Assembly: GCA_019359445.1 (NCBI GenBank) | Contig: JAHHHJ010000001.1 | Location: forward strand, 124,001 to 188,000 | Length of the DNA: 64,000 nucleotides | Reading direction: 5' to 3' | Source: Kastovskya adunca ATA6-11-RM4 | GTDB taxonomy: Bacteria; Cyanobacteriota; Cyanobacteriia; Cyanobacteriales; Coleofasciculaceae | Shown: one piece after another, positions 44,772 to 52,649 of the stretch | Numbering within the stretch: the first letter of the stretch is position 1 | How the letters are laid out: each line of letters opens with the position of its first letter | Program-made: the position numbers and the translations under genes | The notes under the pieces: model-generated | The model's database searches: none | Told to the model about the DNA's origin: nothing | What the model saw: the letters and a program-made list of their open reading frames with translations, nothing else

Positions 44772-46451
44772 CTAACCTTGGGTAATGCGATTCCAGGATT
44801 GAATGACTTCCTGCAACGGTTGAGGGAGACGGTTGATTTCCGTTTCGGCGTATCTGGTTGTCCCGCCTTGGCTTGTCAGCGTGATCGTGAAGAAATCAGC
44901 ACCTGTGGAGGCAGGGTAACTGAGGCGATCAAACTGGGAGAATTGCTGACGTAGCAGTTGCTGGAACTGTCTAACTTGTTGGCGGGAAATACGAGAAATC
45001 CGAGGTGGAACTGTGCTGCCGTTCCGGACAATCAGCGTCTGAATCACTTGCCCATCTGCGAGGAGGCGAGTTTCTACCGTTTGTCCGGCAATACCACCTG
45101 TTGTAATCGCCCGAAAAACGGTATTTCGGGGCAATGGAGGTGGGAGTTCGCTGTCAGAAATGGGAACTACGTCACTGTTTTCTGGAGTGGCATCTGCTTC
45201 TTCTAAGCGAATTGTAGAACCATCGTTATTGGTGCGATAGACCTGAGTTTGTTGACCATCGGTGACGGTAACTCGCCAACCAGGAACGATGGCTTGCAGA
45301 CAAAGCTCACTGATCCCACCGAGTCCGAGACAGCCATCTGTCCATTGTTTTTGCTCAGATTGAACAACTTGTAGGTCAGGATTTGGTAACGTTGAACGCG
45401 ATCGCGCCTTCTGCAATACAGCTTGGCGGACGCTATCGGGTAGGGTTTCTCCACTGGGCAGGCGATCGTCAGCATTTTCTCGCATCACCGCAGAACCATC
45501 CTTATTAGTGCGGTAGACCAAGGTTTGGGAGTTGCCATTGACAGTAACTCGCCAGCCAGGAACGATCGCCTGGGTACAGCCTTCTCCAGAACGAGCCAAA
45601 CCGAGACAGCCATTGGGCCATTGTTGCTGTTCTGTTTGGAGAATATATAACTGGGCTGGGGGTACTCCCAGTTCTCTCTGAGCCGCTGCGATCGCCGCTC
45701 TAGCGACAGAATTGGGCAAGCGATCAGTACGGGGCGGTAAATCGGCGGTGGCATCCGTTCTGATTTGGGAGCCATCGTTGTTGGTGCGGTAGACATTAGT
45801 TTGCTGCCCGCTGACTTCTACCGTTACCCGCCAGCCGGGAGTGAGAACGCCAGCACACCGTTCTACAGGGCTAGGAAGTCCGAGACAGCCATCAGCCCAG
45901 GTTTCTTGTTGAGCGGTGGCGATCCGAATCTGGGACGTTGGGACGCGATAGTGCTCAGAGGCAAGTTGCAAAACGGCAGTCTTAACCGAGTTGGGTAAAT
46001 TGCTGTTATTGGGATTGGTGATCGATTCTGCTCGTACTATGTCGCCCCTGTTATCAGAGCGGTATACCCACTGGCGCTTACCGTTAGACATAATCACCCG
46101 CCAGCCGTTCTCGATAAAGATTTCAGCACAAGCTTCGCCAGCTTTGGCTAGTCCCAGGCAGCTATTGGGCCAGCTTTGTCGGGAATAATCAACGGCTCGT
46201 AGTTGACCGCGAGGAATATTGGTGTTGCGGGAGATGTCGCGACGAATGGCATTGACGACAGAATTCGGTAAGCGATCGCCGCGATTTTGTCGTTGTTTGA
46301 CTAACTCTGTCGCACTCTGGGGGCGTCCGGCGGTTGCTGCTGATGCCGCATCTACCAGCGACATACCAGCACCCAAAGACAAGAAGCTAGTCAAAATTAA
46401 AGTAGCAAAAATTCTCTGCCTCAATGCACCTGGGGAGCGAAAGTAATGCAT
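44772..46451 (-). CDS. Secreted four-repeat protein of unknown function
   Basis: 559 residues with an export signal (about 8-38, IFATLILTSFLSLGAGMSLVDAASA). Then there are four copies of an 80-90 residue unit (beginning RLPNSV, NLPNSV, RLPNSV and TLPDSV, at about 60, 148, 240 and 338). Each has the pattern W-x-(N/D)-(S/G)-C-L-G-L, then x-C about 10 residues on, then GWRV(T/I)V and (V/Y)YRTNNDGS. The two cysteines per unit could form a disulfide. A separate C-terminal part (about 430-555) follows, ending LQEVIQSWNRI. It is probably periplasmic or secreted, with a repetitive binding surface. Family not recognised. Confidence 0.85.
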   Translation of the reverse strand: MHYFRSPGALRQRIFATLILTSFLSLGAGMSLVDAASAATAGRPQSATELVKQRQNRGDRLPNSVVNAIRRDISRNTNIPRGQLRAVDYSRQSWPNSCLGLAKAGEACAEIFIENGWRVIMSNGKRQWVYRSDNRGDIVRAESITNPNNSNLPNSVKTAVLQLASEHYRVPTSQIRIATAQQETWADGCLGLPSPVERCAGVLTPGWRVTVEVSGQQTNVYRTNNDGSQIRTDATADLPPRTDRLPNSVARAAIAAAQRELGVPPAQLYILQTEQQQWPNGCLGLARSGEGCTQAIVPGWRVTVNGNSQTLVYRTNKDGSAVMRENADDRLPSGETLPDSVRQAVLQKARSRSTLPNPDLQVVQSEQKQWTDGCLGLGGISELCLQAIVPGWRVTVTDGQQTQVYRTNNDGSTIRLEEADATPENSDVVPISDSELPPPLPRNTVFRAITTGGIAGQTVETRLLADGQVIQTLIVRNGSTVPPRISRISRQQVRQFQQLLRQQFSQFDRLSYPASTGADFFTITLTSQGGTTRYAETEINRLPQPLQEVIQSWNRITQG

Positions 46452-46598
46452 AAAATTTAATACCTTGTATCAGACTATACAGAGGTTTAGGACGCTAATA
46501 CGGGGAGGGTTAGTTCCATAGGTTCTGGAGATTTTTTCCCGTTTAGAACTACCCCAAAGCTAAGCTGGGTAAAGTTTTGAGCGCATTCTCTTCTCGAC

Positions 46599-46614
46599 TC
46601 ACCCGATCGGGTGA
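46599..46614. promoter_or_regulatory. Perfect 16-bp palindrome
   Basis: TCACCCGATCGGGTGA, about 110 bases upstream of the argD start codon and about 150 bases upstream of the four-repeat gene start. It could be an operator, or a chance extension of a HIP-like CGATCG core. Confidence 0.4.
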
Positions 46615-46724
46615 TTTTATCAGGTGGGTTGCTAGTCCGAATCTCTTGTTCAAGAAAGACAAAAACTTTGAACAATTCCCATTACCATTCCAGATAAGGA
46701 AAAAGAACGAGGAGAAAACCAAGA

Positions 46725-48002
46725 GTGAGCATAGAAACGCTAGCAGAGAATTCTTCTATTCCTGCTGAATCAGGCACATCAACTCCCTACAACCCAGCAG
46801 ATTTTGATACCAGCGTAATGGCGACCTACGGGCGTTTTCCGCTGGCGTTGGAAAAAGGTGAAGGTTGCCGGGTTTGGGATACCGAAGGGCGCGAATATCT
46901 GGATTTTGTGGCGGGAATTGCCACTTGTACCCTGGGACATGCCCACCCCGCCTTAGTTGAAACCGTTACCCAGCAAATCAAAAAGCTGCACCATGTCTCC
47001 AACCTCTACTACATCCCGGAACAAGGGCAGCTAGCAAAGTGGATTATCGATCATTCCTGTGCAGAGCGAGTATTTTTCTGCAACTCCGGTGCTGAGGCAA
47101 ATGAAGCGGCAATCAAACTTACCCGGAAGTATGCTCACACTGTGATGGATATTGAACATCCTGTAATCTTGACAGCTAAAGCAAGTTTCCACGGGCGGAC
47201 GCTGGCAACAATTACCGCCACCGGACAGCCAAAGTACCAAAAGAATTTTAATCCCCTAGTCCCAGGATTCCATTACGTACCTTATAACGACCTACGGGCA
47301 ATCGAAAATGCGATCGCTGACCTAGATGAGGGCAACGAGCGAGTCGCCGCAATTATGCTAGAAGGCTTGCAAGGAGAAGGTGGCGTCCGTCCTGGAAATT
47401 TAGATTACTTCCTACGGTTGCGGAAAATCTGCGACGAAACAGGACTCCTGCTGATTATGGATGAAGTGCAGATCGGCATGGGTCGCACCGGGAAGTATTG
47501 GGGCTACGAAAATTTGGGCATCGAGCCAGATATCTTCACCAGTGCTAAAGGGTTAGCCGGGGGCATCCCCATTGGCGCGATGATGTGCAAGAAATTCTGC
47601 GATGTTTTCCAAGCTGGGGAACATGCCAGCACCTTTGGAGGGAATCCCCTGGCTTGTGCGGCTGCCCTTACGGTGGGTCAGACCTTGGAACAGGAAAACA
47701 TTCTCCAAAACGTGCAGGAACGGGGCGAACAACTCCGCAAAGGCTTAAGAGCGATCGCTGCAAAATATCCTGACTTAGTTACCGATGTGCGTGGCTGGGG
47801 ATTAATTAACGGCATGGAACTGAGTGCCGACGCCGAAGTCACCTCCGCCGATGTGGTTAAAGCCGCGATTCAAGACGGTTTGCTCCTTGTTCCCGCTGGC
47901 CCTAAAGTCGTCCGCTTCGTCCCGCCCTTAATTGTCACAGCCGAAGAAGTCGAGCGGGCAGTGGAAGTAGTGGAAAAGGCAATAAAAACGGTCACTGCCT
48001 AA
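46725..48002 (+). CDS. argD: Acetylornithine aminotransferase
   Basis: 425 residues from GTG. A class III PLP enzyme that transfers an amino group to N-acetylglutamate semialdehyde in arginine synthesis. Conserved text: GREYLDFVAGIATCTLGHAH, FFCNSGAEANEAAIKLTR (GAEA), SFHGRTLATITATGQPKY, LLIMDEVQIGMGRTGKYW (Asp that holds PLP), FTSAKGLAGGIPIGAM (catalytic Lys in SAKGLAGG) and HASTFGGNPLACAAAL. The length is normal. The preceding spacer holds a palindrome at 46599. Confidence 0.95.
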   Translation: MSIETLAENSSIPAESGTSTPYNPADFDTSVMATYGRFPLALEKGEGCRVWDTEGREYLDFVAGIATCTLGHAHPALVETVTQQIKKLHHVSNLYYIPEQGQLAKWIIDHSCAERVFFCNSGAEANEAAIKLTRKYAHTVMDIEHPVILTAKASFHGRTLATITATGQPKYQKNFNPLVPGFHYVPYNDLRAIENAIADLDEGNERVAAIMLEGLQGEGGVRPGNLDYFLRLRKICDETGLLLIMDEVQIGMGRTGKYWGYENLGIEPDIFTSAKGLAGGIPIGAMMCKKFCDVFQAGEHASTFGGNPLACAAALTVGQTLEQENILQNVQERGEQLRKGLRAIAAKYPDLVTDVRGWGLINGMELSADAEVTSADVVKAAIQDGLLLVPAGPKVVRFVPPLIVTAEEVERAVEVVEKAIKTVTA

Positions 48003-48328
48003 GTTGAGAGCGCGTTGTTGGTCGTTAGGGACAAGCTAGCGACCAGTCAGCTTCTCCCGCTAAATCGAAGATTCTAACGGGAGCTTGAGGAGAAACACGC
48101 TCACTCCAAGCGTAAAGCAAGCTGAATAGCCCACTGAGTTCTTTGGCGTTACACACTTCCTTGTGCCACGCCAGCAGGGATTATCTGTTTGACCTAACCA
48201 GTTGTTAGGAATCGCGACAAAGAATGGGCGAGGGGTAGTTGGGAAACGTTTCGACTAGGCTACTTCGACAAGGCTCAGTACAAGTCAACGACCACCAACA
48301 AGTACAGTCAACAAACTGGATTATCTCC
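48003..48328 (+). ncRNA. Candidate guide RNA region of the IsrB locus
   Basis: About 325 bases without an open frame between argD and isrB. In IscB/IsrB loci the omega RNA lies upstream of the protein gene with its guide at the transposon left end. Here an intact hairpin CTCCCG...CGGGAG (48054-48083), further pairing segments near 48150-48200 and a 30-base repeat (48258) fill the space. The exact 5' end and guide cannot be set by eye. Confidence 0.4.
48054..48083. repeat. Flanking repeat of the IsrB locus, upstream copy
   Basis: CTCCCGCTAAATCGAAGATT and continuing; 24 of 28 bases match the sequence at 49471-49498, which overlaps the isrB stop. Forms a 6-base-pair hairpin. Probably the conserved element end. 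Confidence 0.55.
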
Positions 48329-49480
48329 ATGTTCAACAAACGTGTACCAGTCCTGAATCCCGATGGCACTCCTGCGATGCCCACCTCATCATCAAGGGCA
48401 AGGCGCTGGGTTAGAAACGGGAAAGCCAAAGTAGTACAAAACGACCTGCGAGTATTCTGCGTTCAACTCGTTGAAGAACCATCGGGTAGAGCTTACCAAG
48501 ATATTAGTCTTGGCATCGACCCCGGAAGCGGCTTTACTGGCGTAGCTGTTCAGTCTAAGCAAAACACCTTGATTGGGTTGAACCTTAACCTACCCAAGAA
48601 GCAAGTTCAAAAACGACTAGCACAACGGGCTATACTTCGCCGAATGCGACGGGGACGACGAATCAAACGAAGTCTTCCCTTCAAACTTCGCAACCACAGA
48701 CAGAAGAGATTTAATAATCGCCGACCATCTAAGCTACCTCCCAGCATTAGAGCCAACAAGCAACTAGAACTGAGAGTTATAGACGAACTGCGGCGATTGT
48801 ATCCAATCACTCACGCTTATGTAGAGCGACTCAACAAGTCAGATAGCCCTGGCTTTACTGTTGCCGCTCAAGGTCAAACATTCTTAATCAAAGAACTAAA
48901 TAATCGCTTTCCGGTGATCTTAGTTAAAGGATGGGAAACTAAGGCAACAAGGGAATGGCTCAAACTTCCCAAGTCTAAAAATAAGGCAGAGCAAGCACCT
49001 GCCGCACACGTATCGGATGCTATAGCGCAAGCCGCTCGGCACTTCATCCGGTATGCAGTCAATACGACTGGGAGACAGACAGGACATCAATGGAAAGGGT
49101 CAATTCAGGTGACACCCTTCACCTTTGGTATCGTAGAGCGCCTTCCTTCAAGACCCCGTAAGATGCACGACTTAACCGTTCAAAAAGGTGGGATTCGTGA
49201 TACATACGGTGGTTTTGAGGGGACGCACTCTTTCAAAAACGGAGATTATGTTGAGTACAAAACCAAGCGCTCAACACTTCGGCCTGGCTACTTCGACAAG
49301 GCTCAGTACAAGTCAGTGACCACCCTTAAAGGATATATCAGTGCTAACGATTTGTATCAATTCTTCCCTACTAAAAAGCGACTCAAGCAGGGTGTAACTG
49401 ACAAAAACACCCGATTGATTCGCTACTCAAGTCACCTAATCGTAAACCTACGTGGAGGACTGGCATTCCTCTCCTGCTAA
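48329..49480 (+). CDS. isrB: IsrB-like RNA-guided nuclease (IscB family, no HNH)
   Basis: 383 residues from ATG 48329 (an in-frame extension to 48239 adds only repeat-derived residues). A PLMP-type front (VPVLNPDGTPAMPTSSSRAR), RuvC-I with Asp64 (SLGIDPGSG), a basic bridge helix (about 90-120, QKRLAQRAILRRMRRGRRIK), RuvC-II with Glu166 (HAYVERLN) and RuvC-III with His227 and Asp230 (AHVSDAIA). All three RuvC acids are present, but only 64 residues separate RuvC-II from RuvC-III, too few for an HNH nuclease. This is the IsrB architecture, known in other systems to nick one strand under RNA guidance. The C-terminal part (about 245-383) would face the target. No tnpA is nearby. Confidence 0.82.
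   Translation: MFNKRVPVLNPDGTPAMPTSSSRARRWVRNGKAKVVQNDLRVFCVQLVEEPSGRAYQDISLGIDPGSGFTGVAVQSKQNTLIGLNLNLPKKQVQKRLAQRAILRRMRRGRRIKRSLPFKLRNHRQKRFNNRRPSKLPPSIRANKQLELRVIDELRRLYPITHAYVERLNKSDSPGFTVAAQGQTFLIKELNNRFPVILVKGWETKATREWLKLPKSKNKAEQAPAAHVSDAIAQAARHFIRYAVNTTGRQTGHQWKGSIQVTPFTFGIVERLPSRPRKMHDLTVQKGGIRDTYGGFEGTHSFKNGDYVEYKTKRSTLRPGYFDKAQYKSVTTLKGYISANDLYQFFPTKKRLKQGVTDKNTRLIRYSSHLIVNLRGGLAFLSC
49286..49315 (+). repeat. 30-bp repeat within isrB matching the upstream spacer
   Basis: Identical over 30 bases to 48258-48287 (GGCTACTTCGACAAGGCTCA and following), then seven more matches after two changes. In the gene it encodes GYFDKAQYKS. Confidence 0.8.
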
Positions 49481-49498
49481 ATCAAAGATTGTAACGGC
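49471..49498. repeat. Flanking repeat of the IsrB locus, downstream copy
   Basis: CTCCTGCTAAATCAAAGATT and on; 24 of 28 bases match 48054. It overlaps the last codons and stop of isrB. Confidence 0.55.
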
Positions 49499-49506
49499 GG
49501 TCGTTG

Positions 49507-49620
49507 AGCGTTCGACTGAGCGGTTCAGCTGAGCGTTCGACTGTCCTTCGGCAGGCTCAGGAACCGCGCTCACGCCGAAGTCTCACCGTCGAAGCCTCAC
49601 GCCGAAGTCTTGCCGAAACG
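49507..49620. repeat. Block of short inverted repeats (TTCGACTGAGCG type)
   Basis: GAGCGTTCGACTGAGCGGTT, GAGCGTTCGACTGTCC, GGCAGGCTCAGGAACC and several CGCCGAAGTCT units arranged in both directions. Resembles the CTTCGACAAGGCTCAG dispersed repeat seen inside isrB. Confidence 0.65.
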
Positions 49621-49718
49621 GAGTCTCCTGCCAGAAGAAAAGATGACCAAAAGGATTTTGTCTGCACAATTGCGTACTAAAGCAGAGACGCGATCGCCTT
49701 TCTTTTCTACAGTAGTAA

Positions 49719-49740
49719 GGGCATGAACACTGCCATGCCC
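49719..49740. terminator. Palindromic hairpin near isrB end
   Basis: GGGCATG and CATGCCC around an 8-base loop. Possibly a terminator for the convergent genes isrB (plus) and the SH3 gene (minus), though without a T-run. Confidence 0.4.
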
Positions 49741-49804
49741 CTAAAAATCCCTACTTAATAATTCGGACTTGAAAGGTTATTTCCCTCTCACCGGGTATTA
49801 AGTA

Positions 49805-50497
49805 TTAAGGACAACGAAACTGGGAGCTAAGGTTGCCCTCTGGGAACCCACTAGAAACCCAGCCAGCAACAGGCGAGGCAATCTGTATCCAGGTGCGTCC
49901 TGTCGCATCTCTTTGACTGCGTGGCGGATTTGTGAGCCTGACTGTGGTGTTAAAGTTGACGCCACCAACTTGCGAAAAGTTGGTACCTGGGCCAGAACGG
50001 ACGCTCAGACCATCAGCGACTGTTACAGTGCGGCAGAGGTTTGCCTGTGGTGCTGGTGCTGGTGCTGGTGCTGGTGCTGGTGCTGGTGCTGGTGCTGGTG
50101 CTGGTGCTGGCGGCGGTGTCGGTGAGACTGCACCGCAAGCTGTAAGATATCTGGCAATCACAAAACCATTAACAGGAGCGCTAACCTGTATCCAACCTTC
50201 GCTACCGTTACCTGCAAGCGTCACCCGCTGGCTAGGTTCTAAGGTGTAAAGCACTTGACTTTCAGGGGCAACCGAACGCTGCGATAAAATATCAAGTGTC
50301 CGATTGGTGGCGCGGCATTGTCCGACCAGTCCCTGTGCCAGTTGCAACTCGCCTGGAAAGGCGTTTGATTCAGATTGTTGAACGTTATTGGTTGCCGGAC
50401 TAGTGACATTGGTAGCCGTCGCTTTGATACTTCCCAATGTGCTGAGGAAGACTGCCAACAGAGCAATCGACTTGCTCCAATAATTGATCCTTTTCAT
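49805..50497 (-). CDS. Secreted protein with two bacterial SH3-like domains
   Basis: 230 residues. An export signal (residues about 9-28, SIALLAVFLSTLGSIKATA) precedes an SH3b-like domain (about 58-120: CRATNRTLDILSQ, VLYTLEPSQRVTLAGNGSEG, WIQVSAPVNGFVIARYL). A Pro-Ala repeat linker (PAPAPAP..., from the 6-base microsatellite at 50048) is followed by a second SH3b domain (DGLSVRSGPGTNFSQVGGVN, TWIQIASPVAGWVS). Paired SH3b domains bind wall peptides or polymers in other secreted proteins. Its binding target here is unknown. Confidence 0.85.
   Translation of the reverse strand: MKRINYWSKSIALLAVFLSTLGSIKATATNVTSPATNNVQQSESNAFPGELQLAQGLVGQCRATNRTLDILSQRSVAPESQVLYTLEPSQRVTLAGNGSEGWIQVSAPVNGFVIARYLTACGAVSPTPPPAPAPAPAPAPAPAPAPAPAPQANLCRTVTVADGLSVRSGPGTNFSQVGGVNFNTTVRLTNPPRSQRDATGRTWIQIASPVAGWVSSGFPEGNLSSQFRCP
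50048..50111. repeat. GGTGCT microsatellite in coding DNA
   Basis: About ten copies of GGTGCT (minus strand AGCACC), encoding the Pro-Ala linker of the SH3 protein. A typical site for slippage. Confidence 0.85.
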
Positions 50498-50648
50498 GAG
50501 CTAAACTCCTCACTCCTGAAGACGCTTATACTAAAGACTTCCAAAATAAACAGCATCCTCGCGATAGAGGAAGGTTTTTCCAGATTGTCTGACGACTAGC
50601 GAGAGATATCTGTTTACCTGCCTCTACAAAGAGCGATCGCGAAGATAT

Positions 50649-50770
50649 TAGACCTTTTGCACAAATCCTCTAGACCCCTCCCCAACCCTCCCCTTGGCAA
50701 GGAGAGAGATAGTTTCCCCCTTTACCAAAGGAGGATTAAGGGGGTAATTCCAATTCATGCAAGAAGTCTA
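50649..50770. mobile_element. MITE-like palindromic element, copy 3
   Basis: 122 bases with ends TAGACCTTTTGCA and TGCAAGAAGTCTA. The interior differs from copies 1 and 2 (CCCTTGGCAAGGAGAGAGA), so it forms a second subtype with copy 4 (52529). Confidence 0.8.
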
Positions 50771-50881
50771 TTTAATTATTTTGAAGCCTGTTAGTCACAT
50801 AGCACATAAAAAAAATCCGCGCAAATACAGGCACAAATGGAGATAGTGCCAAGTTATCTGCGCGTTAGTTAAAGTTAAGCC

Positions 50882-51832
50882 TTAGAAACTGACTCGAACG
50901 TCAGCCAAGCGACGATTCCGTGCCACAGTCAAAATCGCCGACGAGGGACGACGATCTAAAAATGCTTGCAAATCTCCAACTCCTCTAAGAGGACGCCCAT
51001 TAATAGCGATCAACCTGTCTCCGCGTCTGAGTCCCAACCTCGCGGCTAATGAACCCGGTTGTACTCCCACAATTACAAGCGACCCTGTATCGAGGGTTAC
51101 TCCTAACTGCGGCGTCCCAGGAGCAGGGCGCGTTGCCGTTGTACTAGGGCTAGGGCTGGTACGAGCGCGGTTTTGCTCGATAAAACTACTGGCAACTCGC
51201 GCACTGGTGGCAAAGCCAATTCCTGTATTGCCTGCTCTACCAGGGCTGAGTATCGCTTTATTGACACCAATTAATTCGCCTCGGCTGTTCAGTAATGGCC
51301 CTCCTGAGTTGCCAGGATTGAGAGCGGCGTCTGTTTGCAAGTCGCCATTACGACCAATGCGGCTGAGAATCCCTGTCGTGAATGTCCCCGATAATCCAAA
51401 AGGGCTACCAATCGCAAAGACTCGCTGACCAACTTGAATATCATTAGGATTTGCTAAACGCACGCTAGGAAAACGGTCAGTTGTATTGAGTCTTATCAGT
51501 GCTAGGTCATTTTGTCGATCCACGGCAATGACTTGTCCAGGGTAACGTTTCCCGGCTGTTGTGCTGACAATAACTTGACCGCCTCTGGCTCCTCGGATGA
51601 CATGCTCGTTGGTTAAAACCAGCCCTTCTGGACTAACCAAACTCCCCGAACCCGAACCTCTGCCAGCATCGATATTGACTACCGCCGGACTCGCAACGCG
51701 ATAGACCTCAATACTGGTCTGTTCTTCAGTCCGAGCTTGAGCCAGGATAGTAGGTACAGGGACACTGCTAACTTGAGGCACATTCAGCAAGCACAGGGAA
51801 AAAGCACACAACAACAAGCGCTCTATTTTCAT
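50882..51832 (-). CDS. Exported HtrA-like serine protease with PDZ domain
   Basis: 316 residues from the ATG at 51832; the frame extends to 52024 but residues from MKIERLLLCAFSLCLL form a clean export signal that only makes sense as an N-terminus. No strong ribosome site was found. The trypsin-like domain has its triad: His (LTNEHVIRG), Asp (VDRQNDLALIRL) and Ser (LNPGNSGGPLLNS). The C-terminal PDZ domain (about 230-310) shows PGSLAARLGLRRGDRLIAIN. HtrA/HhoA proteins degrade or refold damaged envelope proteins and are stress-induced. It is divergent to the metal-sensor gene with about 270 bases between. Confidence 0.88.
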   Translation of the reverse strand: MKIERLLLCAFSLCLLNVPQVSSVPVPTILAQARTEEQTSIEVYRVASPAVVNIDAGRGSGSGSLVSPEGLVLTNEHVIRGARGGQVIVSTTAGKRYPGQVIAVDRQNDLALIRLNTTDRFPSVRLANPNDIQVGQRVFAIGSPFGLSGTFTTGILSRIGRNGDLQTDAALNPGNSGGPLLNSRGELIGVNKAILSPGRAGNTGIGFATSARVASSFIEQNRARTSPSPSTTATRPAPGTPQLGVTLDTGSLVIVGVQPGSLAARLGLRRGDRLIAINGRPLRGVGDLQAFLDRRPSSAILTVARNRRLADVRVSF

Positions 51833-52087
51833 GGTCTGGTAAGCCAGGTTGTCAGACTGATTAGGGAAGACTTCATGGAAGGCTTGACGCAACTTAGATA
51901 AGTTGTGTTTCTTGGTTTGTAGGCATTTTATCGAGATGTGGCTTTTGTGCTGCTGGTATAAAGACGGAGCCTGCTCTTCCCCAGTGGTTGAGCCAATGGC
52001 GGTACTCTTCGAGCAGTTCTCCAAGAAATGCGATCGCGACTATAGCAACAAAGAATAACGCTTGAATGAGTAGAATGTGAGTGTCAG

Positions 52088-52104
52088 ATCCCCCAGGGGG
52101 GTAT
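52088..52104 (+). promoter_or_regulatory. Likely operator overlapping the ribosome site of the CsoR-family gene
   Basis: ATCCCCCAGGGGGGTAT, a G/C-tract palindrome of the kind bound by CsoR/RcnR/InrS regulators, ending 2 bases before the ATG at 52107. The G-tract also serves as the Shine-Dalgarno, so binding would block translation initiation as well as transcription. Confidence 0.6.
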
Positions 52105-52106
52105 TT

Positions 52107-52382
52107 ATGCCTCATTCTCATAGCCACACCCAAACCCAAGCAGTTCTCAACCGCCTAGCCAAAATTAAGGGTCATGTTGAAGCGATACAGAAAATGGTTC
52201 AGGCAGAAAGATCTTGCCCTGAGGTGATTGTACAAATCGTGGCAGTACGGTCAGCTCTCAATAAAGTTGCCAAGATTCTTTTGAAGGATCATGCTGAACA
52301 TTGTTTGGTAGATGCAGCAGAGCAGGGTGACTTTGAATCTGAATTGGAGAGTTTCCGCAAAGCACTGGATTTGATAATTTAG
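52107..52382 (+). CDS. CsoR/RcnR-family metal-sensing repressor
   Basis: 91 residues. The all-helical DUF156 fold binds DNA as a tetramer and lets go on metal binding. The Cys-His-Cys ligand set is visible: Cys37 (ERSCPEVIV), His62 and Cys66 (KDHAEHCL). The N-terminus MPHSHSHTQ could add His ligands, as in nickel sensor InrS. I prefer the ATG at 52107 over the in-frame GTG at 52077, because the usual start of the fold (MPHSHSH then QAVLNRLAKIKGHVEAIQKM) is there. Copper or nickel is most likely; the exporter it controls is not in the window. A terminator-like hairpin follows. Confidence 0.85.
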   Translation: MPHSHSHTQTQAVLNRLAKIKGHVEAIQKMVQAERSCPEVIVQIVAVRSALNKVAKILLKDHAEHCLVDAAEQGDFESELESFRKALDLII

Positions 52383-52397
52383 GGCGAAAATCGCCCT
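52381..52397 (+). terminator. Hairpin after the metal-sensor gene
   Basis: AGGGCGA-AAA-TCGCCCT beginning at the stop codon, followed by a short T/A-rich stretch. Confidence 0.5.
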
Positions 52398-52528
52398 AAA
52401 AGTTACCTTTTCAGTGACAAATAACGCCCGCCGCTCTGTTGCTTTGGGCTATAAGGACAAATCCTACCAACTCAGGCTGATTGCTTTAGCCCGTGTGGGT
52501 GGACTTTGAATGCCATAGCCCAAAGCAT

Positions 52529-52649
52529 TAGACCTTTTGCACAAATCCTCTAGACCCCTCCCCAACCCTCCCCTTGGCAAGGGGAGGGAGATAGTTTCCT
52601 TACCAAGGGGGGATTAAGGGGGGTAATTCCAATTCATGCAAGAAGTCTA
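52529..52649. mobile_element. MITE-like palindromic element, copy 4
   Basis: 121 bases with ends TAGACCTTTTGCA and TGCAAGAAGTCTA, nearly identical to copy 3 at 50649. Confidence 0.8.

Noticed and set aside
48239-48328. N-terminal extension of isrB
   Set aside because: The residues come from the repeat DNA and the PLMP-type front starts at 48329.
49917-50249. Frames over the GGTGCT array (CWCWCW and AGAGAG types)
   Set aside because: Opposite-strand or shifted readings of the microsatellite in the SH3 gene.
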